Notes: generated by a model not told the origin, from the sequence alone. Numbered from the stretch's first letter, positions 1-9,507 are shown. The stretch: DNA of 64,000 nucleotides from Syntrophomonas sp. (GCA_016841245.1 JAENZN010000003.1:62001-126000), one strand, 5' to 3'. Made by a program: numbers and translations.

Positions 1-1188
1 CTGGGAAATATTATAAGGAATTATTGTGATAAATTCACTTTCCTGGCTGCAGTCGGCACTATGCCGGTTATGACCCTGCTGCAAAAGCTGTACGAATACT
101 TCGGTGCTCGTGCAACTGAGGTTCTGAATGGCTTAATGGTCGGCGGTCAGACTGGAATAACCAGCGCCGATCACGGTTACCGGCTCTTGGAACTGGCCGA
201 ACTGGCCAGCCGGGATGAGGTTGCAGTCCGGTATTTGACAACTGCGAATTTTAACCCGTTTTTGTGGAGAGAAGAACTGCCGGAAAGTTCTCCCTTCAAA
301 CAGGCTTTTCGGGCCTTTATAGAGGAGTATGGTCACCGGGGAGTATATGAGCTGGATATTATTAATCCCCGCTGGAAAGAAGACCCCACTTACCCGCTGG
401 ATATAATTAAGAGCACTATGGCTACCGCCAGGCTTGACAGCCTGAAGACCCAGCAGCAAGTACAGTTTGAGCGGGCCTGGCAAGAGGTGGTGGAAACTGT
501 CCCCGCCGATACCCGGGAGGAGATTCGCCAGGGGATAAAGGAGGCACAGGAAGGTGCAGCAGTTAGAGAAATGACCAAGTCGGTTCTGGTTATGGCTCTG
601 GAACCCTACCGCTTGATGGCCCAGGAGCTGGGTAGGCGCCTTTATCGGCGGGGCCTCATTAATGAGCCGGGCGACGTGTTTTTCTGTTCCTGGGCGGATC
701 TGTTTTCCATATTGCGTGAGGACTGGAATGGAGACGGGCTTCCGGCCCTGGTGGAGTTTAGAAAACTGAGCCAAAAGAAAAAGGCAACCCTTCCTGCTCC
801 TGATATCATCTGCGGGGAAAAGCCGGTCTTTTCAGAGCCGGTGGGGCAGGGTTCCGGAGACTGTCTGCAAGGAGTAGGGGCAGCGACCGGCAGAGCTTCC
901 GGCATAGCCAGGTTGATTGCTCACCCGTCCGAAGGAAACCGCCTGCAGCCCGGAGAGATACTGGTAGCACCCTCCACCGACCCGGCATGGACCCCCTTAT
1001 TTTTAAAAGCCGGTGCAATAGTTATGGAAACCGGAGGATTTCTCTCCCATGGAGCCATCGTTGCCCGCGAATATGGAATACCCGCCGTAGTAAATGTAGC
1101 CGGGGCCATGCGAATCATTCAAGATGGACAGGAGATTGTTGTCGATGGTGATGCGGGCAGAGTGCAGAGCGTCCAAAAAGCCCAGTAG
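1..1188 (+). CDS. PEP-utilising phosphotransferase, C-terminal part (5' end outside window)
   Basis: The reading frame is open from base 1, so 395 residues of the C-terminal part of a larger protein are visible. The end is a swivelling phosphohistidine domain of the PEP synthase / PPDK / rifamycin phosphotransferase superfamily: a TDPAWTPLF motif followed by GGFLSHGAIVARE, whose His (about visible residue 350) is the expected phospho-carrier. The segment before it resembles the middle domain of Rph-like enzymes, as in the full-length relative at 4998-7652, but the two are clearly divergent. The ATP-grasp domain should lie upstream of the window. The substrate is unknown; PEP synthase activity or antibiotic phosphorylation are both possible. 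No downstream gene is closely coupled, as the MATE gene starts about 260 bases later. Confidence 0.85.
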   Translation: MGNIIRNYCDKFTFLAAVGTMPVMTLLQKLYEYFGARATEVLNGLMVGGQTGITSADHGYRLLELAELASRDEVAVRYLTTANFNPFLWREELPESSPFKQAFRAFIEEYGHRGVYELDIINPRWKEDPTYPLDIIKSTMATARLDSLKTQQQVQFERAWQEVVETVPADTREEIRQGIKEAQEGAAVREMTKSVLVMALEPYRLMAQELGRRLYRRGLINEPGDVFFCSWADLFSILREDWNGDGLPALVEFRKLSQKKKATLPAPDIICGEKPVFSEPVGQGSGDCLQGVGAATGRASGIARLIAHPSEGNRLQPGEILVAPSTDPAWTPLFLKAGAIVMETGGFLSHGAIVAREYGIPAVVNVAGAMRIIQDGQEIVVDGDAGRVQSVQKAQ

Positions 1189-1219
1189 CTGCGTTATTAA
1201 CAAAAGTCCGTTCAATCGA

Positions 1220-1233
1220 CGTACTTAAGTACG
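1220..1233. repeat. 14-bp perfect palindrome in intergenic DNA
   Basis: CGTACTTAAGTACG lies in the gap between the PEP-utilising gene and the MATE gene. A shorter similar palindrome (GCGTAAGTACGC, near 61332) is followed by the same GCCT tetranucleotide. This may be a dispersed repeat or an operator; I see no strong terminator or promoter in the rest of this gap. Confidence 0.35.
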
Positions 1234-1451
1234 CCTCAATCACGGCCTTTTATTAATGCCTTGCTCTTGAACTTTTTGCCTCGCTCTGGAAGATGCGACT
1301 TTTCAGACAGCCTGAGTGGAAAACAAGGGGACTAGTTGGACTAATCCAAGTTGCGGGAGTGCAGCCGCGGATTAGGCTCATAATTACCAGCTCTTAAAGT
1401 TCTGACCTGTAGCGGAAGCAAAATTTGTTAAAAAACACTGAGGGGTATTGG

Positions 1452-2810
1452 ATGGATCATTCTAAACAATTGGGAGAAGGCAATATCAGCACGCTTCTTA
1501 TAAAATTCTCCACACCCGCTATAGTTGGAATGACAGTGAGTGCCTTATATAACATTGTGGACCGGATTTTCGTGGGCCGGGGGGTTGGGTCCCTGGCCAT
1601 TGCCGGTACCACTATTGTATTCCCTGTTACGCTTATCATTATGGCCTTTTCCATGCTGGTAGGGATGGGAGCCACCTCCTTGATATCCATCAGATTGGGC
1701 GAAAAGAAAAAGGCGGAGGCCGAATTAATAGCGGGAAATGCCCTGCTTTTGCTGATTATTATTTCATTAGCCCTGACCATTCCGGGTTTGCTTTTCCTGA
1801 CTCCTTTATTGCAGTTATTGGGAGCCAGTAATGATGTATTACCCTATGCCAGCGACTACTTGAGAATAATCTTGCTGGGGACAGTATTATTGGGAATAAG
1901 CCTTGGCATGAACAATTTCATACGCGCCGAAGGAAATCCCCGCACAGCTATGTATACTATGCTTGTTGCAGCAGTTGCCAACATTATTCTGGATTATTAT
2001 TTTATCTTTATGCTTGGTCTGGGTGTTAAAGGAGCAGCTCTGGCTACCGTGATAGCCCAGGGAATTTCTGCTGGATGGGTTTTACATTATTTTTTAGGGG
2101 GAAGAAGTTTCTTGAAAATTCGCTGGAGAAACTTAAAACCAGGGCCTTTAGTCATACAGCAAATTCTTAAAATCGGTTTTCCTCCCTTTGCCATGCAATT
2201 AATTGATAGTGTTAAACAGTTGGTATTGCTCAAAAGCCTGGGTATTTACGGCGGAGACCTGGCTATTTCAGCCATGGGAATTATTTTTAGCATTTCGACG
2301 ATCCTGGTAATGCCGGTCATCGGCATAAGCCAGGGAGCTCAGCCGATTATTGGGTATAATTACGGGGCCGGACAGTATAAACGGGTTAAAGAAGCATTGA
2401 AATCAGCAATTGCCGCCGCTACATTGATTCTCTCGCTGGGTTTCGTTTTCACCCGGCTCTTTCCCGAGGCCATAGTCGGTCTATTTGCCAAAAGTGATAT
2501 GCCGTTAATTACCTTGGGTTCTCATGGTCTCTTAATGGTTTTTCTCTTCCTTCCGGTTGTAGGTTTTCAAGTTGTCGGCTCCATTTATTTTCAATCGGTA
2601 GGTAAAGCTAAACAAGCCACCATTTTAGCTTTATCAAGATATATATTGCTCTATATTCCTGCCTTACTTATTTTGCCGCAGTTCTGGGGCTTGGAAGGTG
2701 TATGGAGAGCAGCACCTTTTGCCGACCTGGGTTCTTTTATTTTAACGGGTATATTGCTTTTTTATGAACTTAAGCGTCTGGACTTAAAAGAGATCAGGCC
2801 CGGCATTTGA
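1452..2810 (+). CDS. MATE family multidrug/Na+ antiporter
   Basis: This 452-residue integral membrane protein has about 12 hydrophobic segments and the MATE hallmarks: an N-terminal VDRIFVGRGVGSLAIAG stretch and the mid-protein GISQGAQPIIGYNYGA motif. It should export organic cations or drugs against a Na+ or H+ gradient across the cytoplasmic membrane. The ATG at 1452 is chosen because GAGGGG lies six bases upstream; an in-frame TTG at 1425 has no ribosome site. A closely similar paralogue sits at 52769-54154 behind a MarR regulator, whereas this copy has no adjacent regulator. Together with the Rph-type genes on both sides it gives the region a resistance flavour. The substrate cannot be told from sequence. 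Confidence 0.93.
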   Translation: MDHSKQLGEGNISTLLIKFSTPAIVGMTVSALYNIVDRIFVGRGVGSLAIAGTTIVFPVTLIIMAFSMLVGMGATSLISIRLGEKKKAEAELIAGNALLLLIIISLALTIPGLLFLTPLLQLLGASNDVLPYASDYLRIILLGTVLLGISLGMNNFIRAEGNPRTAMYTMLVAAVANIILDYYFIFMLGLGVKGAALATVIAQGISAGWVLHYFLGGRSFLKIRWRNLKPGPLVIQQILKIGFPPFAMQLIDSVKQLVLLKSLGIYGGDLAISAMGIIFSISTILVMPVIGISQGAQPIIGYNYGAGQYKRVKEALKSAIAAATLILSLGFVFTRLFPEAIVGLFAKSDMPLITLGSHGLLMVFLFLPVVGFQVVGSIYFQSVGKAKQATILALSRYILLYIPALLILPQFWGLEGVWRAAPFADLGSFILTGILLFYELKRLDLKEIRPGI

Positions 2811-2889
2811 CCTTAAATTGCTTTATAGAATCAACCCCATTCAACTTCCTCTTATCCTTCTTTAATCTTTCCATCGCCATTTGCCTTCT

Positions 2890-2990
2890 TTTCCTGAAGT
2901 GGTTTCCCCTAATAACTTGTGATAAAAACACAGCCCAGAAAAGTCATAAGATTAGCTGCAACAACCACCCAAACCTGTACCGTTTGGTTC
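2890..2990 (-). pseudogene. Decayed fragment of an isoprenylcysteine methyltransferase-like gene
   Basis: About 100 bases match the intact methyltransferase gene at roughly 4225-4330 in the same orientation. Both share a run beginning GATAAAAAC, then AGCCCAG, then a CATAAGATT...GCTGCAAC block and CACCCAAACC...ACCGTT. The copy carries many substitutions and is not embedded in a recognisable minus-strand gene, so it is a relic of a local duplication. The apparent plus-strand ORF across it (2807-3058) is probably meaningless. Confidence 0.7.
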
Positions 2991-3411
2991 TGTCCCTTAA
3001 AAAGCGGGCAGTTAGAGTGAATTTAACTCACTTGCTATATGATCCATCAAGGCATTAACATCTTCAGTCCTGGGTGATGGCTCACAATAACTGGCTGCCA
3101 TAAGATATTAATGGAAGCCATAGGATCGCGTAGATTAGACATATTTGCCCGTACAGATTTAGTGACTTCTGGGAAGGACACCAACCCCGGCTAGCAATAG
3201 ATGACCCTGATCCTTATGTGGGAGAGGTTGGCCGGGAAAGACAGAAATTACGGCTTGGGCAGAACGAGGGACTTCAGCGAAAACACGGAGCGGCGCATCG
3301 ACAGCTGCCTAAGCAAAATACAGGGGGTAGAGAAGCTCCTGCGCAGCCTCCTTTACCCCCTTGGTTTGCTTGAAGAAAATTTCTGTCAATACTGCTATCA
3401 AATAATCACCA
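2991..3411. other. Intergenic stretch without recognised gene
   Basis: About 420 bases lie between the methyltransferase relic and the ABM gene. One short open frame (3201-3422, 73 codons) has no convincing ribosome site and no family I recognise; its central part is charged and could be a gene remnant. I see no promoter, tRNA or strong terminator here. Confidence 0.4.
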
Positions 3412-3711
3412 TTAACGGCTAATTGAGGCAATGTCCTCATAAAGTTCAATTTTCGGCTGCTCGTCTATCAGCCCATCGATATTTTTAAGTAATGCTTGAA
3501 AATACGGGGTCGCATTATGGAGTTCCAACGCTTTATCATCCTGGTACATTTCATAGAAAAGAAATTGTCCTTTATCATTGGTTGAGCGATTAAGAATGTA
3601 CAGCATAGTTCCTTTCTCATTCTGAACCTCCGGTATCATAGCCCTGAGTGTTTGTTCAAGTTCCCCTTCCTTCCCGGTCTTCGCCTTAAACGCGGCTGTT
3701 AATACTATCAT
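3412..3711 (-). CDS. Antibiotic biosynthesis monooxygenase (ABM) domain protein
   Basis: This 99-residue single-domain protein has the dimeric alpha/beta-barrel pattern of the ABM/YgiN family: an N-terminal MIVLTAAFKAKTGKE strand-helix, the NRSTNDKGQFLFYEMY core and a C-terminal strand. Such cofactor-free proteins act on quinones, haem or polyketide-like aromatics, or serve in oxidative stress; the real substrate here is unknown. The ATG at 3711 is preferred over the in-frame ATG at 3717 because GGAGG sits seven bases before 3711 but abuts 3717. It stands alone between the methyltransferase gene and the relic of that gene. Confidence 0.85.
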   Translation of the reverse strand: MIVLTAAFKAKTGKEGELEQTLRAMIPEVQNEKGTMLYILNRSTNDKGQFLFYEMYQDDKALELHNATPYFQALLKNIDGLIDEQPKIELYEDIASISR

Positions 3712-3959
3712 TTTCATTCCTCCCTCAATTTTATATTGATACAAATAAGCCCCTGGAAAACAAAAAAACCAATATCCATCTGAAGAAACCATCACCTGGC
3801 CGCTTCAATAAATACTGGTTCTTCAGAGCCTCCTGTTGTTCAGGATTCTCTATAAATCCACCATATTAATTATTTTGATATATTATATTACTTTTTTATT
3901 AAAAATACTATATACCCAATATCAGGAATATACATAAACCCAAATCCAAGCATCGATTG

Positions 3960-4631
3960 TTACCAAACCGATGGTATTAAACGGTATGGCGTCTTTGTGC
4001 AATAATCCCGGTAGCCGGGAAGGTTCTTTAACAGCAGTTCCTCTTCGTTTTTTATCCTGATGACCGTCCATGGTATGAAAAGAAGACTGGGTATTACAGC
4101 CCAATAGGAACCCAAAGCCAGGGGAGCAAATAACACCATTAGCAGCATTCCCGTGTACATGGGATGGCGTATTACAGCGTAGGGTCCGCTTGCTATTACC
4201 GGCTGCTCTTCTGCAACCGTGATATTGCCTGAAGCATAGCTGTTTTCCCTGAAAACTATAATGATAAAAACGTAGCCCAGGAAAGCCATAAGATTTGCTG
4301 CAACTACCACCCAAACCGGCACCGTTGACCAGTGAAAACGAAAATCAAAGCCGGCTGCAAAATAAAAAAGGGTAAAAAAGTTTAAGAAACCAGGTGTTTT
4401 CCGCACCGTTTCCTGGTCTTTATACTCCCATCGCCTGGCCAGTAATTCGGGGCTTCTTTTGAAGAAATATGCGGTAATGAAAATAGTGAGGGCCGAAAAA
4501 ATCGTCCAATAAATCCAGGCCTGCCAGTATCTTAAGGAGCCGGCAGTAAGAAACAAGATCAGTCCCAGCCCAATTATCATGATAATCGGCATTCGATAGG
4601 CTTTGGACTTTGAGAATGCAGTATTCTCCAT
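3960..4631 (-). CDS. Isoprenylcysteine carboxyl methyltransferase (ICMT/PEMT)-family membrane protein
   Basis: This 223-residue protein has about five hydrophobic segments and the family's C-terminal SAM-binding signature: GPYAVIRHPMYTG, then an NEEELLL...YRDYCTKTPYRLIP tail. Bacterial members methylate small or lipid-like substrates at the membrane; the substrate here is unknown. The start is supported by AGGAGG eight bases upstream of ATG. A decayed partial copy lies at 2890-2990 in the same orientation, so an ancestral tandem duplication included this gene and the ABM interval. Confidence 0.88.
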   Translation of the reverse strand: MENTAFSKSKAYRMPIIMIIGLGLILFLTAGSLRYWQAWIYWTIFSALTIFITAYFFKRSPELLARRWEYKDQETVRKTPGFLNFFTLFYFAAGFDFRFHWSTVPVWVVVAANLMAFLGYVFIIIVFRENSYASGNITVAEEQPVIASGPYAVIRHPMYTGMLLMVLFAPLALGSYWAVIPSLLFIPWTVIRIKNEEELLLKNLPGYRDYCTKTPYRLIPSVW

Positions 4632-4734
4632 GATTTCTACCTCCTAAATCAAATAACGCCAATTAAATGCCTTTGATCCTCTGGACTTATTATAACCTTT
4701 AACTAAGAACATTTGGTAAATTATCTATTATTTG

Positions 4735-4935
4735 GATCTATGGGTCGAAGACCGGATATGGTTCATGTACCCATATAGACAAAGCTTCAAAAGATCTCTG
4801 GGATCATAGGCAGATCTACCAGTTACGTTCGGGCCTGTCCTTTAAAAGTTGAGTCCCTTCATGTTCAGAGAGTTTACAAAAACGTCGATAACACGTACCG
4901 GGTTATATATGTATTCTTTTTCATTGTAATCCTCA
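4735..4935 (-). pseudogene. IS1182-type transposase remnant (N-terminal part)
   Basis: Reading the minus strand gives PVRVIDVFVNSLN, an in-frame TAA, then NVTGRSAYDPRDLLKL and YGYMNHIRSS. This matches the N-terminal domain of IS1182/IS5-like transposases, normally TGRPAYDPRDLLKLYLYGY. It has a stop codon and no catalytic region, so it is dead. A C-terminal remnant of the same transposase family lies at 58715-59290. Confidence 0.8.
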
Positions 4936-4997
4936 TGACTTGGTTTTCTCTTTCACAATTTGTCATATGGAAGGCTTCTTGGGCTGTTCCAGGGCTA

Positions 4998-7652
4998 TTA
5001 CAGGATTTCCACATACCCTTCCGAACCGTTGATGCGGATTCTCTGTCCATCTCTGATCAGCCTGGTGGCACCATCCACCCCGACAACAGCGGGGAGGCCG
5101 TATTCTCTGGCAATAACGGCTCCGTGGGTCATCATACCGCCAACTTCCGTCACCAGGCCTTTAACGGATACAAAGAGCGGCGTCCAGCCAGGGTCGGTAA
5201 ATTTGGTGACCAGGATGTCCCCTTCCTCTATGTTGGCTTCCTCCAGTTGTAAAATGACTCGTGCCCGGCCCTCTATGACGCCGGTTGAAACGGGAGTACC
5301 CGCCAAAGCGCCCTGGGGAATGCTGCCGATATCGTATTCGCCCATTATGACCTCTCCCTCGGACGTCATCAAGCGCGGCGGCGTCAGCTTCTCATAGCCC
5401 TCGTATTCTGCTTTTCGCCTGCTTATAATGCCGTAATCCAAGCGGCTTGTTTTAACTGCCTCCCGGAGTTCCTCCAAGGTCAGGTAAAAGATGTCCTCCT
5501 TGTCCCGGATGACTCCCTTTTGCACGAGCTTTTCACCCTCTTTAAGCAATGCCTGCTTATAAATGCAGAAACGCTGGATATTCATGTATTTGGGATATTC
5601 CCGGTAGCCGATCAGATTGCGCACAATACTGATCATCTTCCTGGTCTTTTTTGCCTTTCTTTTGCCGCCGGGTAAATGCTCCAGGCGGCTCAAGAGCTCC
5701 TGTTCCTTCTGCGTTGCTTCCTCGATCCCTTGCTCAAATTTGATCCTGTGGGCACCCGGCTCAAAGTTTCTGATGTTGCCGAGGATCATGGGGATGAGCG
5801 CGGTGGGCTGTTCGCTCCAGCGGGGCCTGGTGATATCGATCTCAGATGAACAGCGCATGCCGTATTTTTCAAGGTACGCCCGTATGGCTTGGCTGACCGG
5901 CTCGCCGCCTTCCAACCCGGCCAGGTCTTCAAAAAAAGTCTCACCACGGGGATGCGCAAAATATTCTATTACTGCCGGAAAATTCCGGACAGCATCGGCC
6001 ACATCCAAAAGGTCAAGCCCCATTTTAGATGTAATGTTGTCGTCTACCGATTGCGTGAGTACATCGACGGCGCGTTTTTCGCCCAGCCATTTTTCCATTT
6101 TCTTGTTGATCCAATTTGCTGCCTGCATCCCAACCATGAATACTGCCACGCTTTGGGGATCGATCATGGTTACCATTAATCGCTTGTGGTCCTGTAAGAT
6201 AAAATCAAACAGCTTGTCTCCGTATACATGGGCGATTCTTTGCTCCAGATCCCTGACCGACTCCTCGTTGCGGGAAACGATATTTTTAATAAGTGCGGGG
6301 TCGTTTTTCCGGTAAATCTTTAGGGCTTGAACGGGAAGCCGCCAGGATAGTCCCTGGTTCCACGTTTTTTTCCCCCGCGGTAAAGTCTTTAAAAATTGTT
6401 TGCGTTTGAATAAATTCAGCATGGCATTTTTTATCAAAGGATCAAATTGTTCAAACATTTTCAATGTAAATTTCCTCGCCACCGGAGAGGCCAGATCATA
6501 AGTATAATCAACAAACAACCTCCCACCGGCTTTGCTTAATATACGTGCACCGATTAGAAGCTGGCAGAAGTACATCCCCAATGGTTTGATGGGTTCGGTC
6601 ATCATCTCGATATGGCCGAAGGATACATATACCCGGTTTTTCCCATCGTTTACATCCGGCAGGGGGTACAAGGTGGTGATGGGGCGGCTCTGAACGATGA
6701 ATAAGGTATCATTAAGGAATGGGGACACACCTCCCTCGGAGGAATGTCCCGGTTCTATGCACCATTCAACATCCTGGGGAGAGCCAAAGCAGGCTTCGAT
6801 CTTTCTGCCCAGGCCTTCCAGCTGTAAAATCTGCTCATCAGTCAGGGTTTGTATATTCTGATACTGGGGTTCGATCTCCTGTTTCCGGGTGCCTCCTTTT
6901 TCCGAAGCATAGGTGGCCAGCTTTTTGGCGGATATCTTCTTATCAACGATTTTGCCTTCCCGCACTTGGTAGATGTCAGGATTCACCAGGCCGGAGACCA
7001 GGGCTTCGCCCAGACCGAAGCTGGCGTCAATTGACAGCACCTTTCTGTTGGATGTGACGGGATCGGCGGTAAACATAATCCCCGCTGCCTGGGGAAAAAC
7101 CATCTTCTGTACGACAACAGACAGATATACCTTGCGGTGGTCGAAACCGTTCTGCATGCGGTAGATCACGGCCCGGTCGGTAAACAGCGATGCCCAGCAC
7201 CTGCTGATATGCTTGAGAATGGCATCTTTTCCTGTAATGTTCAAATACGTATCCTGCTGACCGGCGAATGAGGCGGTAGGCAGGTCTTCCGCGGTGGCGC
7301 TGGACCGCACCGCATAGGCATCCTTTTTGCCCAGTAAGGTGATGTATGAGGTGATTTGCTCTTCGATTTCTTTTGCGATCGCGGTCTCTTCAATGACCTT
7401 GCGGATCTTCGCGCTGATCTGGCTTATCTTTTCCGACTCGCTCGGGCGTAAAAGAGACAACTGATCCAAAAGCTGGTCAAGTTCCTGATTGTCCTTTATT
7501 ATTCTTTTATAGGCTTCTGTAGATACGCAAAAGCCCTCCGGTACATTAATCCCTTTAATCCTGGACAGCTCCCCCAGGTTGGCGCCCTTGCCGCCGACTA
7601 TGGACAGCTTTGTTTTATCTATCTCCGCAAAACCGAGCACATATGAAGCCAT
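4998..7652 (-). CDS. rph: Rifamycin phosphotransferase (Rph)-like PEP-utilising enzyme
   Basis: This 884-residue enzyme has the full three-domain Rph layout: an ATP-grasp domain (residues 1 to about 330, with VGGKGANLGELS and YAVRSSATAEDLP), a middle substrate-binding domain, and a C-terminal phosphohistidine domain with GGMMTHGAVIAREYG, catalytic His about 843. Similarity to the Listeria-type Rph extends along the whole length from memory, so ATP-dependent phosphorylation of rifamycin-type antibiotics is the best call; a general PEP synthase is less likely. A stretch of about 14 residues before FIVQSRPITT is extra relative to that protein and is encoded by a hairpin repeat (6722-6750). The gene follows a SAM methyltransferase and a TetR gene on the same strand and may be co-regulated with them. 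Confidence 0.88.
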   Translation of the reverse strand: MASYVLGFAEIDKTKLSIVGGKGANLGELSRIKGINVPEGFCVSTEAYKRIIKDNQELDQLLDQLSLLRPSESEKISQISAKIRKVIEETAIAKEIEEQITSYITLLGKKDAYAVRSSATAEDLPTASFAGQQDTYLNITGKDAILKHISRCWASLFTDRAVIYRMQNGFDHRKVYLSVVVQKMVFPQAAGIMFTADPVTSNRKVLSIDASFGLGEALVSGLVNPDIYQVREGKIVDKKISAKKLATYASEKGGTRKQEIEPQYQNIQTLTDEQILQLEGLGRKIEACFGSPQDVEWCIEPGHSSEGGVSPFLNDTLFIVQSRPITTLYPLPDVNDGKNRVYVSFGHIEMMTEPIKPLGMYFCQLLIGARILSKAGGRLFVDYTYDLASPVARKFTLKMFEQFDPLIKNAMLNLFKRKQFLKTLPRGKKTWNQGLSWRLPVQALKIYRKNDPALIKNIVSRNEESVRDLEQRIAHVYGDKLFDFILQDHKRLMVTMIDPQSVAVFMVGMQAANWINKKMEKWLGEKRAVDVLTQSVDDNITSKMGLDLLDVADAVRNFPAVIEYFAHPRGETFFEDLAGLEGGEPVSQAIRAYLEKYGMRCSSEIDITRPRWSEQPTALIPMILGNIRNFEPGAHRIKFEQGIEEATQKEQELLSRLEHLPGGKRKAKKTRKMISIVRNLIGYREYPKYMNIQRFCIYKQALLKEGEKLVQKGVIRDKEDIFYLTLEELREAVKTSRLDYGIISRRKAEYEGYEKLTPPRLMTSEGEVIMGEYDIGSIPQGALAGTPVSTGVIEGRARVILQLEEANIEEGDILVTKFTDPGWTPLFVSVKGLVTEVGGMMTHGAVIAREYGLPAVVGVDGATRLIRDGQRIRINGSEGYVEIL
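6722..6750. repeat. Hairpin repeat embedded in frame in the rph-like gene
   Basis: GGGACA and TGTCCC bracket an inner CCTCC/GGAGG pair, giving a stem-loop inside the coding sequence. It adds residues such as GHSSEGGVSP that the family normally lacks, without breaking the frame. The form resembles small dispersed palindromic repeats known from Clostridia, but copy number cannot be judged here. Confidence 0.55.
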
Positions 7653-7707
7653 GCTTTAACCTCTCCCTTTATTATGTTTACCTATTGAGCAAATTGTCCT
7701 GCTATTG

Positions 7708-8703
7708 CTATTCCACCACTGCACAGGCAAAATGGGCATGTTCCTGGGCATGGTAGTTGCCCGGGTATCCCTGGAAGTAGAGTTTTTCAATCTCTGTAGG
7801 ACTAAGATTCTCCTTAAGACGCAGCCCTAAGGAAGCAAGGTCGTTAGACAACGTCGCCGGGTCAAACCCACATTTTCCTTTGGCACCTACTAGAGAAAAC
7901 AATAACCACTGTCCCCGTGGAGCTACTTTAACACGATCATAGACATCGTTATCCAGATAATCAAAAATAATCGTACTGCCTTTGGGGGCAATACCTGCTA
8001 CGGTGCGCAGGGTATTAAATACAGTTTCACGGGGCAGGTAGTAAGTGACACCCAGCCAGCTAAAGAAGCTCATAGATTTAGGGTCATACGGAGAATTTAA
8101 TAGCTCCTCATCAAGCTTCTGGGCTGTGAAATCTACCGGAACAAAATATAGCTGCCCGGGTATCTTCCAATCCAATTCAGCGAGGCGTTGACGCTTAAAA
8201 GCCTGGGTAGCCGGGCGGTCCACCTCAAAAACCCGTAGCTTCTCCATCAGTTCCGGGTGCCGGAAGGCAAAGGTGTCCAAACCAGCTCCCAATAGAACAT
8301 ACTGCTTTACTCCTTCCCCGACCGCCTTCACCAGGCTGTCTTCGGTATACCGGGACCTGCTGATTGTTAAGGCAAGACCTCCGGTAGCGTGCATATAGCA
8401 AGCCACGCCCGAAGTTAAATCGGAGATTTCGTTCAATTCTTCGGGTGCAACAGCCTTAGAAGCATGTTTAAAACGCCGGGGAAGGAATAATTTTATAAAG
8501 GAGGGAACCGCCTTTCCGGAGCCCAAGTATTTAAGTACCTTTACAGATCTATATAGCGAACTGTCGAAGTACGTGCGTTCCTCTTCTGTAAGCAAACGAC
8601 CGGCCAGGAAATCATCAAATATCTTGGGCTCATCATGCACCGCATGATAGGCGCGGCAGTGAGCTATTATCGATGCGGAAAAAGTTTCTTTATTCACTTT
8701 CAT
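7708..8703 (-). CDS. Class I SAM-dependent methyltransferase, TIGR00027/LCMT-like
   Basis: This 331-residue protein has the SAM-binding motif VLLGAGLDTFAFR followed by the acidic VFEVDRPATQAFK, typical of the leucine carboxyl methyltransferase-like family that in bacteria is often annotated as a putative O-methyltransferase of polyketides or small acids. ATG 8703 is preferred because GGAGGGG lies upstream at good spacing; the alternative in-frame TTG at 8718 would overlap that site. It lies 55 bases upstream of the rph-like gene and 216 bases downstream of the TetR gene, all on the minus strand. A role in drug modification or secondary metabolism is inference. Confidence 0.87.
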   Translation of the reverse strand: MKVNKETFSASIIAHCRAYHAVHDEPKIFDDFLAGRLLTEEERTYFDSSLYRSVKVLKYLGSGKAVPSFIKLFLPRRFKHASKAVAPEELNEISDLTSGVACYMHATGGLALTISRSRYTEDSLVKAVGEGVKQYVLLGAGLDTFAFRHPELMEKLRVFEVDRPATQAFKRQRLAELDWKIPGQLYFVPVDFTAQKLDEELLNSPYDPKSMSFFSWLGVTYYLPRETVFNTLRTVAGIAPKGSTIIFDYLDNDVYDRVKVAPRGQWLLFSLVGAKGKCGFDPATLSNDLASLGLRLKENLSPTEIEKLYFQGYPGNYHAQEHAHFACAVVE

Positions 8704-8919
8704 AGGTATCCCCTCCAATTAATTCTCCCTATTGGCTTAATCTTGTAACATAAGCTTGAGCAGTTCTTTATACTCGTGAGTAACATGCTGGTAAACAGCA
8801 AAAAAGTCCTCCTTCCCTTTATGTTGGTTGTAGATTGAGACCTTGCTAATTCCTGCTATTTCGCAAGAGATTCCCCTCTTTGAGTGATGCTAACTACCGT
8901 ATTTCTCAATAACATGTTA

Positions 8920-9507
8920 TTAATCCTGATGAACGGCAATACCTTCCTTGATTATTTGAACTGCATTTTCCACGCTCTTTAAATACCGGGTTTCGTCAGA
9001 CCCGCTGTATAAATACTCATTAAAAACAAATATGTAAATCATTTTAATAACCACGTCGGAGTCGATTTCCGGCTTGATAAGACCGCGCTGTTTATCACGC
9101 TCAATTATTTCGATATACTTCGCGTTGCTAGCTTTTAGGAGTTGCAGCATGAATTCGCTGTTGTCGATCACCGTCAAGGCACCGATCTTGGAATATTCTG
9201 GCCGCATTTTGCCGACTGCAACGGTGCCTTTGGCTCTATGAATAACGGTTTCAAAGAAGCTGGCATCCGGGTTTAAGGGTTCTATAATTTCATGTATGTC
9301 CTTTGCCATTTCTCCCGCTATGTAAAGATAGAGATCTTCTTTGTCGGCAAAATATTGATAGAAACTGCCCTTGGGTATACCTGCGTTCTTGACGATCTGG
9401 TTGATGGAGGCGTCACTGAAACGCCGGATGGAAAACTCCTGTACGGCCGCGTCAAATATACGCTTCTTCTTCTCTTTGCTCAAATTATGAAAAGTATCTT
9501 TGGGCAT
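8920..9507 (-). CDS. TetR family transcriptional regulator
   Basis: This 195-residue protein has a canonical N-terminal TetR helix-turn-helix (residues about 10-55, with IFDAAVQEFS and IPKGSFYQYFADKEDLY) and a variable ligand-binding C-terminal domain. AGGAGG precedes the ATG. A double dyad at 9567-9618, about 60 bases upstream of the start codon, is the obvious candidate operator, implying autoregulation and possible control of the methyltransferase and rph-like genes downstream. The ligand is unknown; an antibiotic is plausible from the context. Confidence 0.93.
   Translation of the reverse strand: MPKDTFHNLSKEKKKRIFDAAVQEFSIRRFSDASINQIVKNAGIPKGSFYQYFADKEDLYLYIAGEMAKDIHEIIEPLNPDASFFETVIHRAKGTVAVGKMRPEYSKIGALTVIDNSEFMLQLLKASNAKYIEIIERDKQRGLIKPEIDSDVVIKMIYIFVFNEYLYSGSDETRYLKSVENAVQIIKEGIAVHQD

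Noticed and set aside
2807-3058. 83-codon plus-strand frame after the first MATE gene
   Set aside because: It runs antisense through the decayed methyltransferase fragment and lacks a ribosome site.
4998-7652. Ordinary PEP synthase (PpsA) for gluconeogenesis
   Set aside because: The length and motifs, including the middle domain, follow the Rph type more closely than PpsA; kept only as an alternative.
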